Positions 40,611-51,757 of a stretch of DNA of 64,000 bases are shown one piece after another (positions within the stretch are counted from its first letter, which is position 1; the number at the start of each line of letters is the position of its first letter). A model generated the notes under the pieces. It made no database searches. It saw nothing but the letters and a program-made list of their open reading frames with translations, and had not been told where the DNA came from. The stretch spans positions 14,021,709-14,085,708 of the forward strand of contig CM053337.1 in the NCBI GenBank assembly GCA_028583605.1. The letters run 5' to 3'. Source of the stretch: Dastarcus helophoroides. Lineage: Eukaryota > Arthropoda > Insecta > Coleoptera > Bothrideridae. The translations under genes were made by a program, and so were the position numbers.

Positions 40611-41731
40611 AGTAAAACCTTGGTTTCAACTTTTTATTGCTCTTCCAACTAAAAGAGCCAAGAAGCGAAGCAAAGATGGAATTAGAAAAAAGAGGGATGC
40701 TAAAAGAGACATTTTTAGAAAATTTAAACGTTTCTAGAAAATGTTTAATGATATTCTTTTCGCAACTGCTTTTATCTCAAAATTTATCACAATCTTTTAT
40801 TTTTTTCACAAAAGTACGCAATTAAACTGGAAATTAAAGCTTTAGGAATTGTTATTTTATTTGGAATTTTAACTCCAAACATTTTTTTCTTGAGATTTCG
40901 AGTTTAAATTTGGAATTTTTACATAAATTCTTAGTCTACTGTTTAAATTTTTATTTTTTAATTACTATTGTAAACTCTCAGGTTCAGAATTTTAATATTA
41001 TGGGCCTGTTTTGAGAAACTTCATATTTTCGGTTTTAAAAATTGGATTTCAATTCCAACTTTTTTACTAAATGTTTGAAAATGAAGTCAATATTCTAGAA
41101 ATGTTGGTCCATTTACGAAATTTTAGTTTGTCCTATAATAAAAGTCGAAATTGGTTTATCCGACACCAAGGGTTGTACTCTCCCGCATAAAAGCGGTATC
41201 AGGTACCTGTCACGTTAACGTAATGAGTAAGAAAGAGGGAGAGTTTGCTAAAAGAGACGAGCCAATTTTTCTTCGAACTTCGTTTTTTTATAGAAATTTC
41301 GACATTTTAGTCGAAATTCGTCTTTTTTCGAAATTGGGATTTTCTGGAAATTCGACGTTGTTTTTGAAATTTCGATTTTTTGTTCAAAATTTGTCTTTAT
41401 TATAATCAACCATCCTCAAACTTGACTTATTTTTGAAAATTCGACTTTCCATGTAAAAATTCCATTTTTTAAATTAGTCGTTTTCCACGAAATACGTCTT
41501 ATTCTCGGAATTTCGACTACGTTTTTCAAAATTTTAAGAACAATTTTAAAATGTGGAGTCAAGTTTTCTTAAATAATTATCGAAATTTCAACTTTTAAAA
41601 GTCAAAGTTAGAGTTCTGTTTCACAAAATTTTGACCAAATTCGATATTTTGACTTCATGAGAAAAGGAGAGAATCAAAGACACGAAAATTAAGCTGGATA
41701 ACTCAAGTAGACACATTTTTTTCTAACTTAT

Positions 41732-42079
41732 TGTAACGAAATGTAAATTGTAGAATTTAGTGCATAAGAAAAGTTTCTAGAAAGGTCTGATAAGGGGAAA
41801 GCGGCCGCGATAACGAAGCAAACGGCAGATAAGCGTTCCCGAAATTTCGGCAAACGATAAGTCGTATCTGCCGGATTGTTCTAGAACCTGGAGGCCAAAA
41901 CTATATAAAGCGGCCAGCTCTCCCTCGAGTTAATTAGAGTCAGTCACTGTAATTAGTGAGTTAGTTGTTAGAAGTACATAAGTGAGTTATTGTTCAGTTG
42001 TAGTGATCCGAGTTTAGTTTGATAATAAAGTGGGTATTATTCAATGTGTTAATCAATTCGAACCGATAAGTCCGTAACA
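41732..42079 (+). mobile_element. Solo LTR, copy 9, with 4-bp duplication TTAT
   Basis: TGTAACGAAATG to GTCCGTAACA, flanked by TTAT on both sides (41728-41731 and 42080-42083). TATA box in AACTATATAAAGCGGCC; AATAAAGTGGG near the 3' end. Only about 75 bp from the end of exon 7 of paralogue C, antisense to it. Confidence 0.88.
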
Positions 42080-43284
42080 TTATCATAAAAGACTTGCTGA
42101 TCTTTTTTTTTAAATCCTTCAGGTGGGTTATCAACCATGCCGGCGTGATAGTACCTCTATCCTAAACATCTCAGTGGATCTGACCCCAAGATTCGCTAAA
42201 GAGATCGCAACTTGGTATTTGTAACCGTTAGTTCTTCTGCTGACCGCCGCAATCCCACAGCCCCCTCCCGTGATTGGTTTCAACCAAAATTCAATACCAT
42301 CTTTCTGCAGACAAAATCACAAAGTGCAACTATTTAGCTACTACTAAATCAGACATTACATTTAAAATGATCATCCCCTGGCGTCCCAATGGATCTTGAT
42401 TGATTCTTATAGCCTTCTCGTTGAGAAGAATCTCACGGAATTTCGGGTCGATATTCATAAGATCCACAGACATGATCAATGGGGCTGCTAAGATGGACCA
42501 AATTGCCATTTGGGCCTTCGCTTGCTCATAGCTAAGTCCAAAATTGCCTATAACAAGCTAATATTTGTGTTAAATTATTTCAATTCGAATTCTTCCACTT
42601 TTTTTAATAAAAAAAATGGCAACCTCTCACTGTTTTCTCGAAAATAACAGCTCGAATTACTACTAAGACGTCAACGCCATCACGGTATCACATCCAATGC
42701 GACAATGCGAAAAAGCCAAGAGAGCCGTTTCTAAGATACACGACGATAGCGCCATCTCTGTAGGTACAGAGATGGCGCGGATGTCTACTACTACTAGATT
42801 AAGAAACGGACGAATTTTAAAAAAAAATGTATTTTTTTTGTTACCATATCAGGGTCGTTCCAATGACCTGGTCCATTAGACCAATAGAACCTATTTTGGT
42901 TCTTGATGTACCAATTCATTATGTTCGAAACGTCGGACCAAGAATCCCCTATATCACGATAATTCCTCCATAGATTGCAGTAGTTCCCAGCAAATGCGTA
43001 ATTGACCTAAACAAATAATTTGAAATTTAAATGAAAACTTACAAACAAAACCAAATAAGAATTGATTAATTTCAGGATTCGATTCAGGATCGTGTAAACA
43101 TCTTAAAGTAATAATTCGTTTTTTAAAACCTCTACCGTTTTCCAAAGTAGCCATTTTTTTTTAACAGTTCCACCTACCTTCGAACTTATAACTGTTTCCT
43201 CGAAGTGTTTGGAAAATTTGGACTTTTTATTGAAAATTTCGACTTTTTATCAAAAATTTCGACTTTTCATCGAAAATTTCGACT

Positions 43285-43640
43285 TTCGACAGTATCTCTA
43301 TGAAGATGATAGCTTGGCTGTCGAAACGCGTTATAGCAACTTTTGCTGTGTTTCTTAATCTTTCCTGGTTTCAGGGGACAAGATTTGTATTTCAATTTTT
43401 GAAGGTAACCAAGGACCAGTCCGTTCGAAGTGTTTGGAAAATTTGGACTTTTTATTGAAAATTTCGACTTTTTATCAAATATTTCGACTTTTTATCGAAA
43501 ATTTCGACTTTCGACAGTATCTCTATAAAGAAACGCGTCGAAACGCGTTATAGCAACCTTTGCTGTGTTTCTTAATCTTTCTTGGTTTCAGGGGACAAAT
43601 CCTGTATTTCAATTTTTGAAGATAACCAAGGACCGTCCGT
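43285..43640 (+). mobile_element. Two tandem fold-back-repeat arms with hammerhead-like relics
   Basis: Two copies (about 43285-43430 and 43495-43640), each followed by CAAGGACCAGTCCGTT or a shorter version. The first reads TCTCTATGAAGATGATAGC, then GGCTGTCGAAACGCG; the second has lost stem II. They lie in intron 4 of paralogue C. Confidence 0.6.
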
Positions 43641-43789
43641 TCCGCCAAACTTTCGACTTTTTATCGAAAATTTCGACTTTTTATCGAAAATGTCCACTTT
43701 TTTGTTAAAGTCTCCACTTTCATGTCGTAAACTGGACTTTTATTTGAAACAATAAAAAATTTGACTAATTTCGGGAAATTTTCATTTTT

Positions 43790-46700
43790 TCGAAAAATTG
43801 AATTTAACTAAAATTTCGATTTATGAAATTTGCTAACCATTTTCCGAATTTTGGCTTTTTTTTGATCATTTTGACTTTTTATCGTTAAATTTCGAGTTTT
43901 TCTGAAAGTTATGACCATTTTTGGAATTTGAACTTTTTTCAGAATTTCAAAAAATTCAGAATTTCGACTTTTTGCGAAAACTTCGAGTTTTTTAGTTGTT
44001 TGAAAACGTTGACCTTTTAAATTTCGAATTTTTGTAGTTTTGATTTTTTGATAAATTAACCTATTCTTGAAAACCTTAACTTTCTTCTTCTTCTTGTGAA
44101 GAACTCTGAATCTGAAGATTAAATTGATTTTTTTCAAAATTTCGATTTATGAAATTCGCAACCTTTTTCCGAATTTTCACTTTTTTCGATCATTTCGACT
44201 TTCTATCGTTAAATTTCGAATTTTTCTGAAAGTTATGACCATTTTTGGAATTTGAACTTTTTTCAGAATTTCAAAAAATTCAGAATTTCGACTTTTTGCG
44301 AAAACTTCGAGTTTTTTAGTTGTTTGAAAACGTTGACCTTTTAAATTTCGAATTTTTGTAGTTTTGATTTTTTGATAAATTAACCTATTCTTGAAAACCT
44401 TAACTTTCTTCTTCTTCTTGTGAAGAACTCTGAATCTGAAGAATAAATTGAATTTTTTCAAAATTTCGATTTATGAAATTCGCAACCTTTTTCCGAATTT
44501 TCACTTTTTTCGATCATTTCGACTTTCTATCGTTAAATTTCGAATTTTTCTGAAAGTTATGACCATTTTTGGAATTTGAACTTTTTTCAGAATTTCAAAA
44601 AATTCAGAATTTCGACTTTTTGCGAAAACTTCGAGTTTTTTAGTTGTTTGAAAACGTTGACCTTTTAAATTTCGAATTTTTGTAGTTTTGATTTTTTGAT
44701 AAATTAACCTATTCTTGAAAACCTTAACTTTCTTCTTCTTCTGAAGAACTCTGAATCTGAAGATTAAATTGATTTTTTTCAAAATTTCGATTTATGAAAT
44801 TCGCAACCTTTGTCCGAATTTTCACTTTTTTCGATCATTTCGACTTTCTATCGTTAAATTTCGAATTTTTCTGAAAGTTATGACCATTTTTGGAATTTGA
44901 ACTTTTTTCAGAATTTCAAAAAATTCAGAATTTCGACTTTTTGCGAAAACTTCGAGTTTTTTAGTTGTTTGAAAACGTTGACCTTTTAAATTTCGAATTT
45001 TTGTAGTTTTGATTTTTTGATAAATTAACCTATTCTTGAAAACCTTAACTTTCTTCTTCTTCTTGTGAAGAACTCTGAATCTGAAGATTAAATTGAATTT
45101 TTTCAAAATTTCGATTTATGAAATTCGCAACCTTTTTCCGAATTTTCACTTTTTTCGATCATTTCGACTTTCTATCGTTAAATTTCGAATTTTTCTGAAA
45201 GTTATGACCATTTTTGGAATTTGAACTTTTTTCAGAATTTCAAAAAATTCAGAATTTCGACTTTTTGCGAAAACTTCGAGTTTTTTAGTTGTTCCAAAAC
45301 GTTGACCTTTTAAATTTCGAATTTTTGTAGTTTTGATTTTTTGATAAATTAACCTATTCTTGAAAACCTTAACTTTCTTCTTCTTCTTGTGAAGAACTCT
45401 GAATCTGAAGAATAAATTGAATTTTTTCAAAATTTCGATTTATGAAATTCGCAACCTTTTTCCGAATTTTCACTTTTTTCGATCATTTCGACTTTCTATC
45501 GTTAAATTTCGAATTTTTCTGAAAGTTGTGACTATTTTTGGAATTTGAACTTTTTTCAGAATTTCAAAAAATTCAAAATTTCGACTTTTTGCGAAAACTT
45601 CGAGTTTTATTTGTTTTTTTGAAAATGTTGACCTTTTAAATTCCGAATTTTTGTAGCTTTGATTTTTTGATAAAATAACTTATTCCAGAAAACTTTAACT
45701 TTCTTCTTTTTCTGAAGAATAAATTGGATTTTTACAAAATTTCGATTTATGAAATTTGCGAAGCATTTTTCGAACTTTCGCCTTTTTTGAACATTTCGAC
45801 TTTTTATCGTTAAATTTCGAATTTTTCTGATAGTTGTGACTATTTTTGGAATTTGAACTTTTTCAGAATTTCAAAAAATTCAAAATTTCGACTTTTTGCG
45901 AAAACTTCGAGTTTTTTTAGTTTTTTTTGAAAATGTTGACCTTTTAAACTTCGAATTTTTGTAGTTTTGATTTTTTGATAAAACAACTTATTCCAGAAAA
46001 CTTTAACTTTCTTCTTTTTCTGAAGAATAAATTGGATTTTTACAAAATTTCGATTTATGAAATTTACGAACCTTTTTCCGAATTTTCGCTTTTTTCGATC
46101 ATTTCGACTTTCTATCGTGAAATTTCGAATTTTTCTGAAAGTTATGACTATTTTTGGAATTTGAACTTGTTTCAAAATATCGACTTTTTGCGAAAACATC
46201 GAGTTTTTTTAGTTTTTTTGAAAATGTTGACCTTTCAAATTTCGAATTTTTGTAACTTTGATTTTTTGATAAAATAACTTATTATTGAAAACTTTAACTT
46301 TCTTCTTTTCTGAAGAATAAATTGGATTTTTACAAAATTTCGATTTATGAAATTTACGAACCTTTTTCCGAATTTTCGCTTTTTTTCGAACATTTCGACT
46401 TTCTATCGTTAAATTTCTAATTTTTCTGAAAGTTATGACTATTTTTGGAATTTAAACTTGTTTCCAAATTTCGAATTTTTGTAGCTTTGAATTTTTGAGA
46501 AAATAACTTATTCCTGAAAACTTTAACTTTCTTTTTTTTCTGAAGAATAAATTGGATTTTTTCAAAATTTCGATTTATGAAATTTGCGAACATTTGTCAG
46601 AATTTTCGATTTTTTCGAACATTTCGACTTTCTATCGTTAAATTTCGAATTTTTCTGAAAGTTATGACTTTTTGAAATTTGAACTTTTTTCACAATTTCA

Positions 46701-48300
46701 AAAAATTCAAAATTTCGACTTTTCGCGAAAACTACGAGCTTTTTATTTTTTTGAAAACGTTGACCTTTTAAACTTCGAATTTTTGTAGCTTTGATTTTTT
46801 GATAAAACAACTTATTCCTGAAAATTTTAATTTTCTTCTTTTTCTGAAGAATAAATTGGATTTTTTCATAATTTCGATTTATGAAATTTGCGAACTTTTG
46901 TCAGAATTTTCGATTTTTTCGAACATTTCGACTTTCTATCGTTAAATTTCGAATTTTTCTGAAAGTTATGACTATTTTTGGAATTTGAACTTGTTTCAAA
47001 ATTTCGACTTTTTGCGAACACTTTCAAGTTTTCTTAGTTTTTTAAAAACGTTGACCTTTTAAATTTCAAATTTTTGTAGCTTTGAATTTTTGAGAAAATA
47101 ACTTATTCCTCAAAACTTAAACTTTCTTATTTTTCTGAAGAATAAATTGGATTTTTTCAAAATTTTGATTTATGAAATTTACGAACATTTGTCAGAATTT
47201 TCGATTTTTTCGAACATTTCGACTTTCTATCGTTAAATTTCGAATTTTTCTGAAAGTTATGACTATTTTTGGAATTTGAACTTGTTTCAAAATTTCGACT
47301 TTTTGCGAAAACTTCGAGTTTTTTCAGTTTTTTGAAAACGTTGACCTTTTAAATTTCAAATTTTTGTAGTTTTGATTTTTTGATAAAATAACTTATTCCT
47401 GAAAACTGTAACTTTCTTCTTTTTCTGAAGAATAAATTGGATTTTTACAAAATTTCGAATTATGAAATTTACGAACCTTTTCCCGAATTTTCGCTTTTTT
47501 CGATCATTTCGACTTTTTATCGTTAAATTTCGAATTTTTCTGAAAGTCATGACTATTTTTGGAATTAGAACTTGTTTCAGAATTTCGAATTTTTGAGAAC
47601 ACTTCGAGTTTTTTTACTTTTTTGAAAATAAGGACCTTTTAAATTTCGAATTTTTGTAGCTTTGATTTTTTGATAAAATAACTTGTTCCTGAAAACTTTA
47701 ACCTTCTTCTTTTTCTGAAGAATAAATTGGATTTTTTCAAAATTTCGATTTATGAAATTTGCTAACTTTTGTCAGAATTTTCGATTTTTTCAAACATTTC
47801 GAATTTCTATCGTTAAATTTAGAATTTTTCTGAAAATTACGAGTATTTTTTAAATTTGAACTCTTTTCAAAGCTTCGACTTTTTGCGAAAACTTTGAGTA
47901 TTTTAGTTTTTTGAAAATGTTGACCTTTTAAATTTTGAATTATTGTCGCTTTGATTTTTTGATAAAATAACTTGTTCCTGAAAACTTTAACCTTCTTCTT
48001 TTTCTGAAGAATAAATTGGATTTTTTCAAAAATTTCGATTTATGAAATTTGCTAACTTTTGTCAGAATTTTCGATTTTTTCGAACATTTCGAATTTCTAT
48101 CGTTAAATTTAGAATTTTTCTGAAAATTACGACTATTTTTTAAATTTGAACTCTTTTCAAAGCTTCGCGCGTTTTGCGAAAACTTTGAGTATTTTAATTT
48201 TTTGAAAATGTTGACCTTTTAAATTTCGAATTATTGTCGCTTTGATTTTTTGATAAAATAACCTATTCCTGAAAATTTTAACTTGCTTCTTTTCTGAGGA
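43790..48300. repeat. Satellite of about fourteen 320-bp units
   Basis: Six near-identical units (starts of the recurrent minus-strand frame at 44137, 44461, 44782, 45106 and 45430, spacing 321-324 bp) are followed by about eight increasingly diverged ones to 48300. Markers: GACTTTCTATCGTTAAATTTC, given here as GACTTTCTATCG and TTAAATTTCG, and CTGAAAGTTATGAC. Frames of 93-94 codons (lysine-rich) recur once per unit but carry no family resemblance and decay across the array, so they are not genes. Lies in intron 4 of paralogue C. Confidence 0.9.
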
Positions 48301-49070
48301 ATCCGACTTTAAATTTAGAATTTTAAAAATGTTGCATCAACTATTCAAGATTTAATCAAGTTTCGATTTTAATGGAAATTTTAAAAAGGAGTGTTTTCAA
48401 GTTTAAGTTGCTCACCTACGTATTACGGGCAACACCTATGTTAAACTGCATGCTCCTACACACACCGGTTTAGTCTGTCAGTTCTTAGAAATACCTTATG
48501 AAGAAATACAATTATTTAGCCAAAAAATTTAAGCTATAACACCATATTTCGAGAAAAAAGTTCATATTTCGCAAGACTCAAAATTGACACAAATATTACG
48601 TTCAACACGAAATTTTGATAAATCAGATAAACTTAAAATTCTTAATTACAAGTTTTTTAGAGAAGCTTCTAAAAAAGTAAAAATTTTAGGTTGAAGGTCA
48701 AAATTTCCCTCAAAACTCGAAAATTTCTGTAAAAAAGTCGAACTTTTAAGATGATTTTTGATTTTTTTAAAACTTTGATTTCGTTTTAAAAACTCATTTT
48801 ATTTTCTAAAACTACTTCGAACCTAAAATGTTGGCTACTTTTTTTTCGAAATTTGAATTTCTAAAAGTTTACTCTTTTTTAGAAATTTAAAGATAAAATT
48901 CTTCAAAAACTTCAAAAATTCAAGTTTAAACTTAAACTAATTTGGCAGTAAATGTGGTTAAAGCAGTAGCTAAACATCTAAATTGTTGTTGCTTGTTACT
49001 GTTTTGTTTCAATTGTACGTGTACAATTTTCGTATGTTTCGGTTTCGTTTTCGGCCGAAATCAGAGTAGA
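48300..49070. other. AT-rich intronic filler
   Basis: No gene or distinct repeat seen between the satellite and the reverse-transcriptase fragment, except TTTCGAC-type words. Confidence 0.4.
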
Positions 49071-49074
49071 AGCC

Positions 49075-49545
49075 GAATCTCTTTTCGCAAAATTAACATC
49101 TTATGGTCTTCCTTCTCGACTCTGCCATTTGATATCCATTTTTCTCGTTGAGAGATCTCTTCAGATCGTCGTCGATGGCATTTTATCAGAGACATTTGCG
49201 ATTAACGCAGGGGTGCCTCAGGGATATGTTCTGTCTCCTACTCTATTTCTGTTACACATAAACGATCTCTTAGCTTTAACTTTCAATCTTATATACAGCT
49301 ACGTAGATGATAGTAACCTCGTGTCATCTTTTTTCTCCGACAAACCATTATCCATCGCTGCTTCAGATTGGTTAAGGTAACAGCAGATACAGACGATTAA
49401 TTGGGATCTCTTCAAGTCGTCGTCGATGGCATCTCATCCGAGACATTTGCGATGCAGGAGTGCCTCAGGGGTCTGTTCTGTCTCCTACTCTATTTCTGTT
49501 ACACATAAACGATCTCCTAGCTTCAACTTCCAATCTTATTACGTA
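49075..49545 (+). pseudogene. Non-LTR reverse transcriptase fragments, two partial copies
   Basis: Copy 1 (about 49081-49380) encodes SYGLPSRLCHLISIFL, then VDGILSETFAINAGVPQG, LSPTLFLLHINDLL and the catalytic-box variant YVDD (consensus Y-A/M-DD). Copy 2 (about 49409-49545) repeats part of the same region with a frameshift just before VPQGSVLSPTLF and ends before YVDD. Layout resembles Jockey/RTE-type elements, like the ORF2 end at 32150-32586. Both are dead fragments in intron 4 of paralogue C. Confidence 0.82.
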
Positions 49546-50394
49546 ATTGTCTGTTTTGAAACTTTGAGATATTGAATATTCTAGTTTTGTTAGAAAAACA
49601 ATGCAGATCAGGAATCGCACCCTAAATCAATCAGTTATACGAATAAGGTATTCAATTGAATACTGTTATAACTTCACAATTATGTGAACCAGTAACGCGT
49701 AATATTAACCAAATAAGAACTCAGAATATGGAAATATTACCTTTTTTCTATACATTTCCTTGTAAGCTGGATAACTACAAGAAAATACGATGGGTCGACC
49801 TGTCGAATTCAGGAAGTAACTCATATTGGCGTAACCTTAAACGAACCTATTAATTCCTAAATCGACCTTCGCTTTTAAACCAACCTAATTCTACTGTTTG
49901 ACTAAATTCATTTGGAACGCTACACCCATCAAGTTTTAAGTAATCAACTTCCCATTCGGCGAAAGTCTGTGCATCCAGCTCTAAGTAATTGAAGCTCCCC
50001 GGATAACCAGCGCAAGTTTTAGTACCATAATCCGCATAAATCCCCAACTTTAACCCTTTTGCATGCACCTGAAACCCCCCAAGTCGATATATGAGCACCT
50101 AGATATACAAAATCTTACAAAATCAGCTAGCGCTTTGATTCCACTGGGGAACCTTTGCCTGTCTGCTTGCAATTTGTTGTTTTCGTCTCTTTCAAGCGCC
50201 ATCCAACAGTCGTCTATGATGACGTACGTATTCGTAGCCGGCGTCCTTGTACCCATCTCGGACCATGGTGGTGGCGATTTTTTTGAAAAGATTCTCGCTG
50301 GAAGACAATGTAAGAACTTGTTACTGAGCGTCTTGTTACTGAGCGTCATTGTGTTGTTTTACCCAAAGATGTTGGACAGTTAAGTAAATAATAC

Positions 50395-50756
50395 TGCTCC
50401 GGGCTTTATCGGTTCGAATAAATTACCACGTGTGAATTACACCACTTTATTACCAAATTAACTCGACACACTTCAACTGAACAGTAACTCACTACTTATT
50501 TATTAATTGCTAACCCACTAACTACACTGACTTCTAACTGACTTACTAGAGGGAAAGCTGACCGCCTTTTATAGTTGTGGCCCCCGGCTTCTAGAATTTT
50601 CGGCAGATAAGGCTTATCGTTTGCCGAAATTTCTGGAATGCTTATCTGACGTTTGTTTCGTTATCACGGCCGCTTTCCCCTTATCAGAACCTTCTAGAAA
50701 CTTTTTTTTATTTACTGAATTCTACAATTATATTCTAACTATTACATTGCGTTACA
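50395..50756 (-). mobile_element. Solo LTR, copy 10, with 4-bp duplication ATAC
   Basis: On the minus strand it runs TGTAACGCAATG to CCCGGAGCA, flanked by ATAC on the plus strand at 50391-50394 and 50757-50760. Minus-strand AACTATAAAAGGCGGTC is the TATA region and TAATAAAGTGG the poly(A) region. Inserted in intron 1 of paralogue C in the sense orientation. Confidence 0.88.
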
Positions 50757-50959
50757 ATACTGTTCATTCAACGGTTAGAGTCTATGGTTTTTACCTTACG
50801 CATTCATCACGGTAAGCATCGCAGTCTGTGAGACATTGGTATCGTTGCCAGTGCATCCACCCCATAGGTGGGGTAAGCGCCAAACCGTTATCTAGGGATG
50901 CGATTTGTCCTATTAGGGCACACAACACTAAAATCAGCTCGTACATGTTTAAAGCTGCT

Positions 50960-51757
50960 TATTTTTGATTTATAACCACTTCAAAGCTATTTGAATTACA
51001 AATCAGTTTAAATTCCAATTTGATTTTTTAAATTTTTTGTCGCAAATATTTTTTCTTTTCAAAGCTAGGCGTATTCTTTGTTAGTTATCAGAAAACTTGA
51101 TTTTATATAGTTTTTGCATGATTTTTAAATGCATTAGATTATTACCTGCGACACGACATTAGTACTCATAAAAATGATAGCTGCAGTATATTGCTATTAG
51201 CTACAAAATATACGCGGTGAGTATTTTATGATCGTATCACGTCTCATTTTTAAAATTCAGGGCGGGAAATCCTCCTTTTAGTATATCGGTACTTAGGTAT
51301 TTGGTAAAAGCCATCATCATATTACATTAATTATGTACTAGCATGGCTTGTGGTTGAAATTCGAACAATTGCATCTGTAAAAACAGAAATTGTTTTCCAC
51401 ATAATTAACTGGTATTTACTTAAATGCAAATTCTCAATTCTTAACTTGGCGATGTCATGAAAATTTTACGACCTCCCATTTTGGTATATTTTTCAATTCT
51501 AGACTTTTGAAAACGTTGACTTCAAAAATTTCGACACTTTCAAACATTTGACCTTTTAAAAGTTTCCATATGTAACATGTTAAAAAAAGTACTGTCCATG
51601 CATGAAAATAGTAAATAGTGAGTGGGGTCAGGTAGAATGTCACTTAGAATAATTATAAAAATATATTACAGAAAAGATTCCTTCAATTGAAATACAAAAC
51701 ATGGAAAAGATAGGAAGAAACGCGTCATTTTGTCAATCAAAGTGAATTTCCAATTCT
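50960..51757. other. Intergenic region between paralogues C and D
   Basis: About 800 bp from the start codon of C to the stop of D. AT-rich; holds the presumed promoter of C, but I cannot point to a specific TATA box. Confidence 0.4.

Larger units (their letters stand above)
34917..50946 (-). pseudogene. GH27 alpha-N-acetylgalactosaminidase-like paralogue C, 4-nt insertion in exon 2
   Basis: Minus-strand exons: E1 50795-50946, E2 50119-50297, E3 49885-50068, E4 49741-49835, E5 42845-43006, E6 42360-42557, E7 42155-42304, E8 35123-35195 and E9 34917-35002. The leader is MYELILVLCALIG. The catalytic Asp residues in KLDGC and RNYRDIGDSW and the NAGA-type SCSYPAY are kept. E3 is 9 nt longer and E7 12 nt shorter than in B, both in frame. 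E2 is 179 nt instead of 175: ACGT is repeated near 50222-50229, which breaks the frame before DDCW. Introns 4 (6.7 kb) and 7 (7 kb) are swollen by satellites, LTRs, an NPC1-like fragment and a second, truncated E7. The conserved exons suggest recent loss, or a sequencing error in E2. Confidence 0.82.

Noticed and set aside
43808..45430. Recurrent lysine-rich frames of 93-109 codons
   Set aside because: One per 320-bp satellite unit, lost in diverged units. Repeat by-product.
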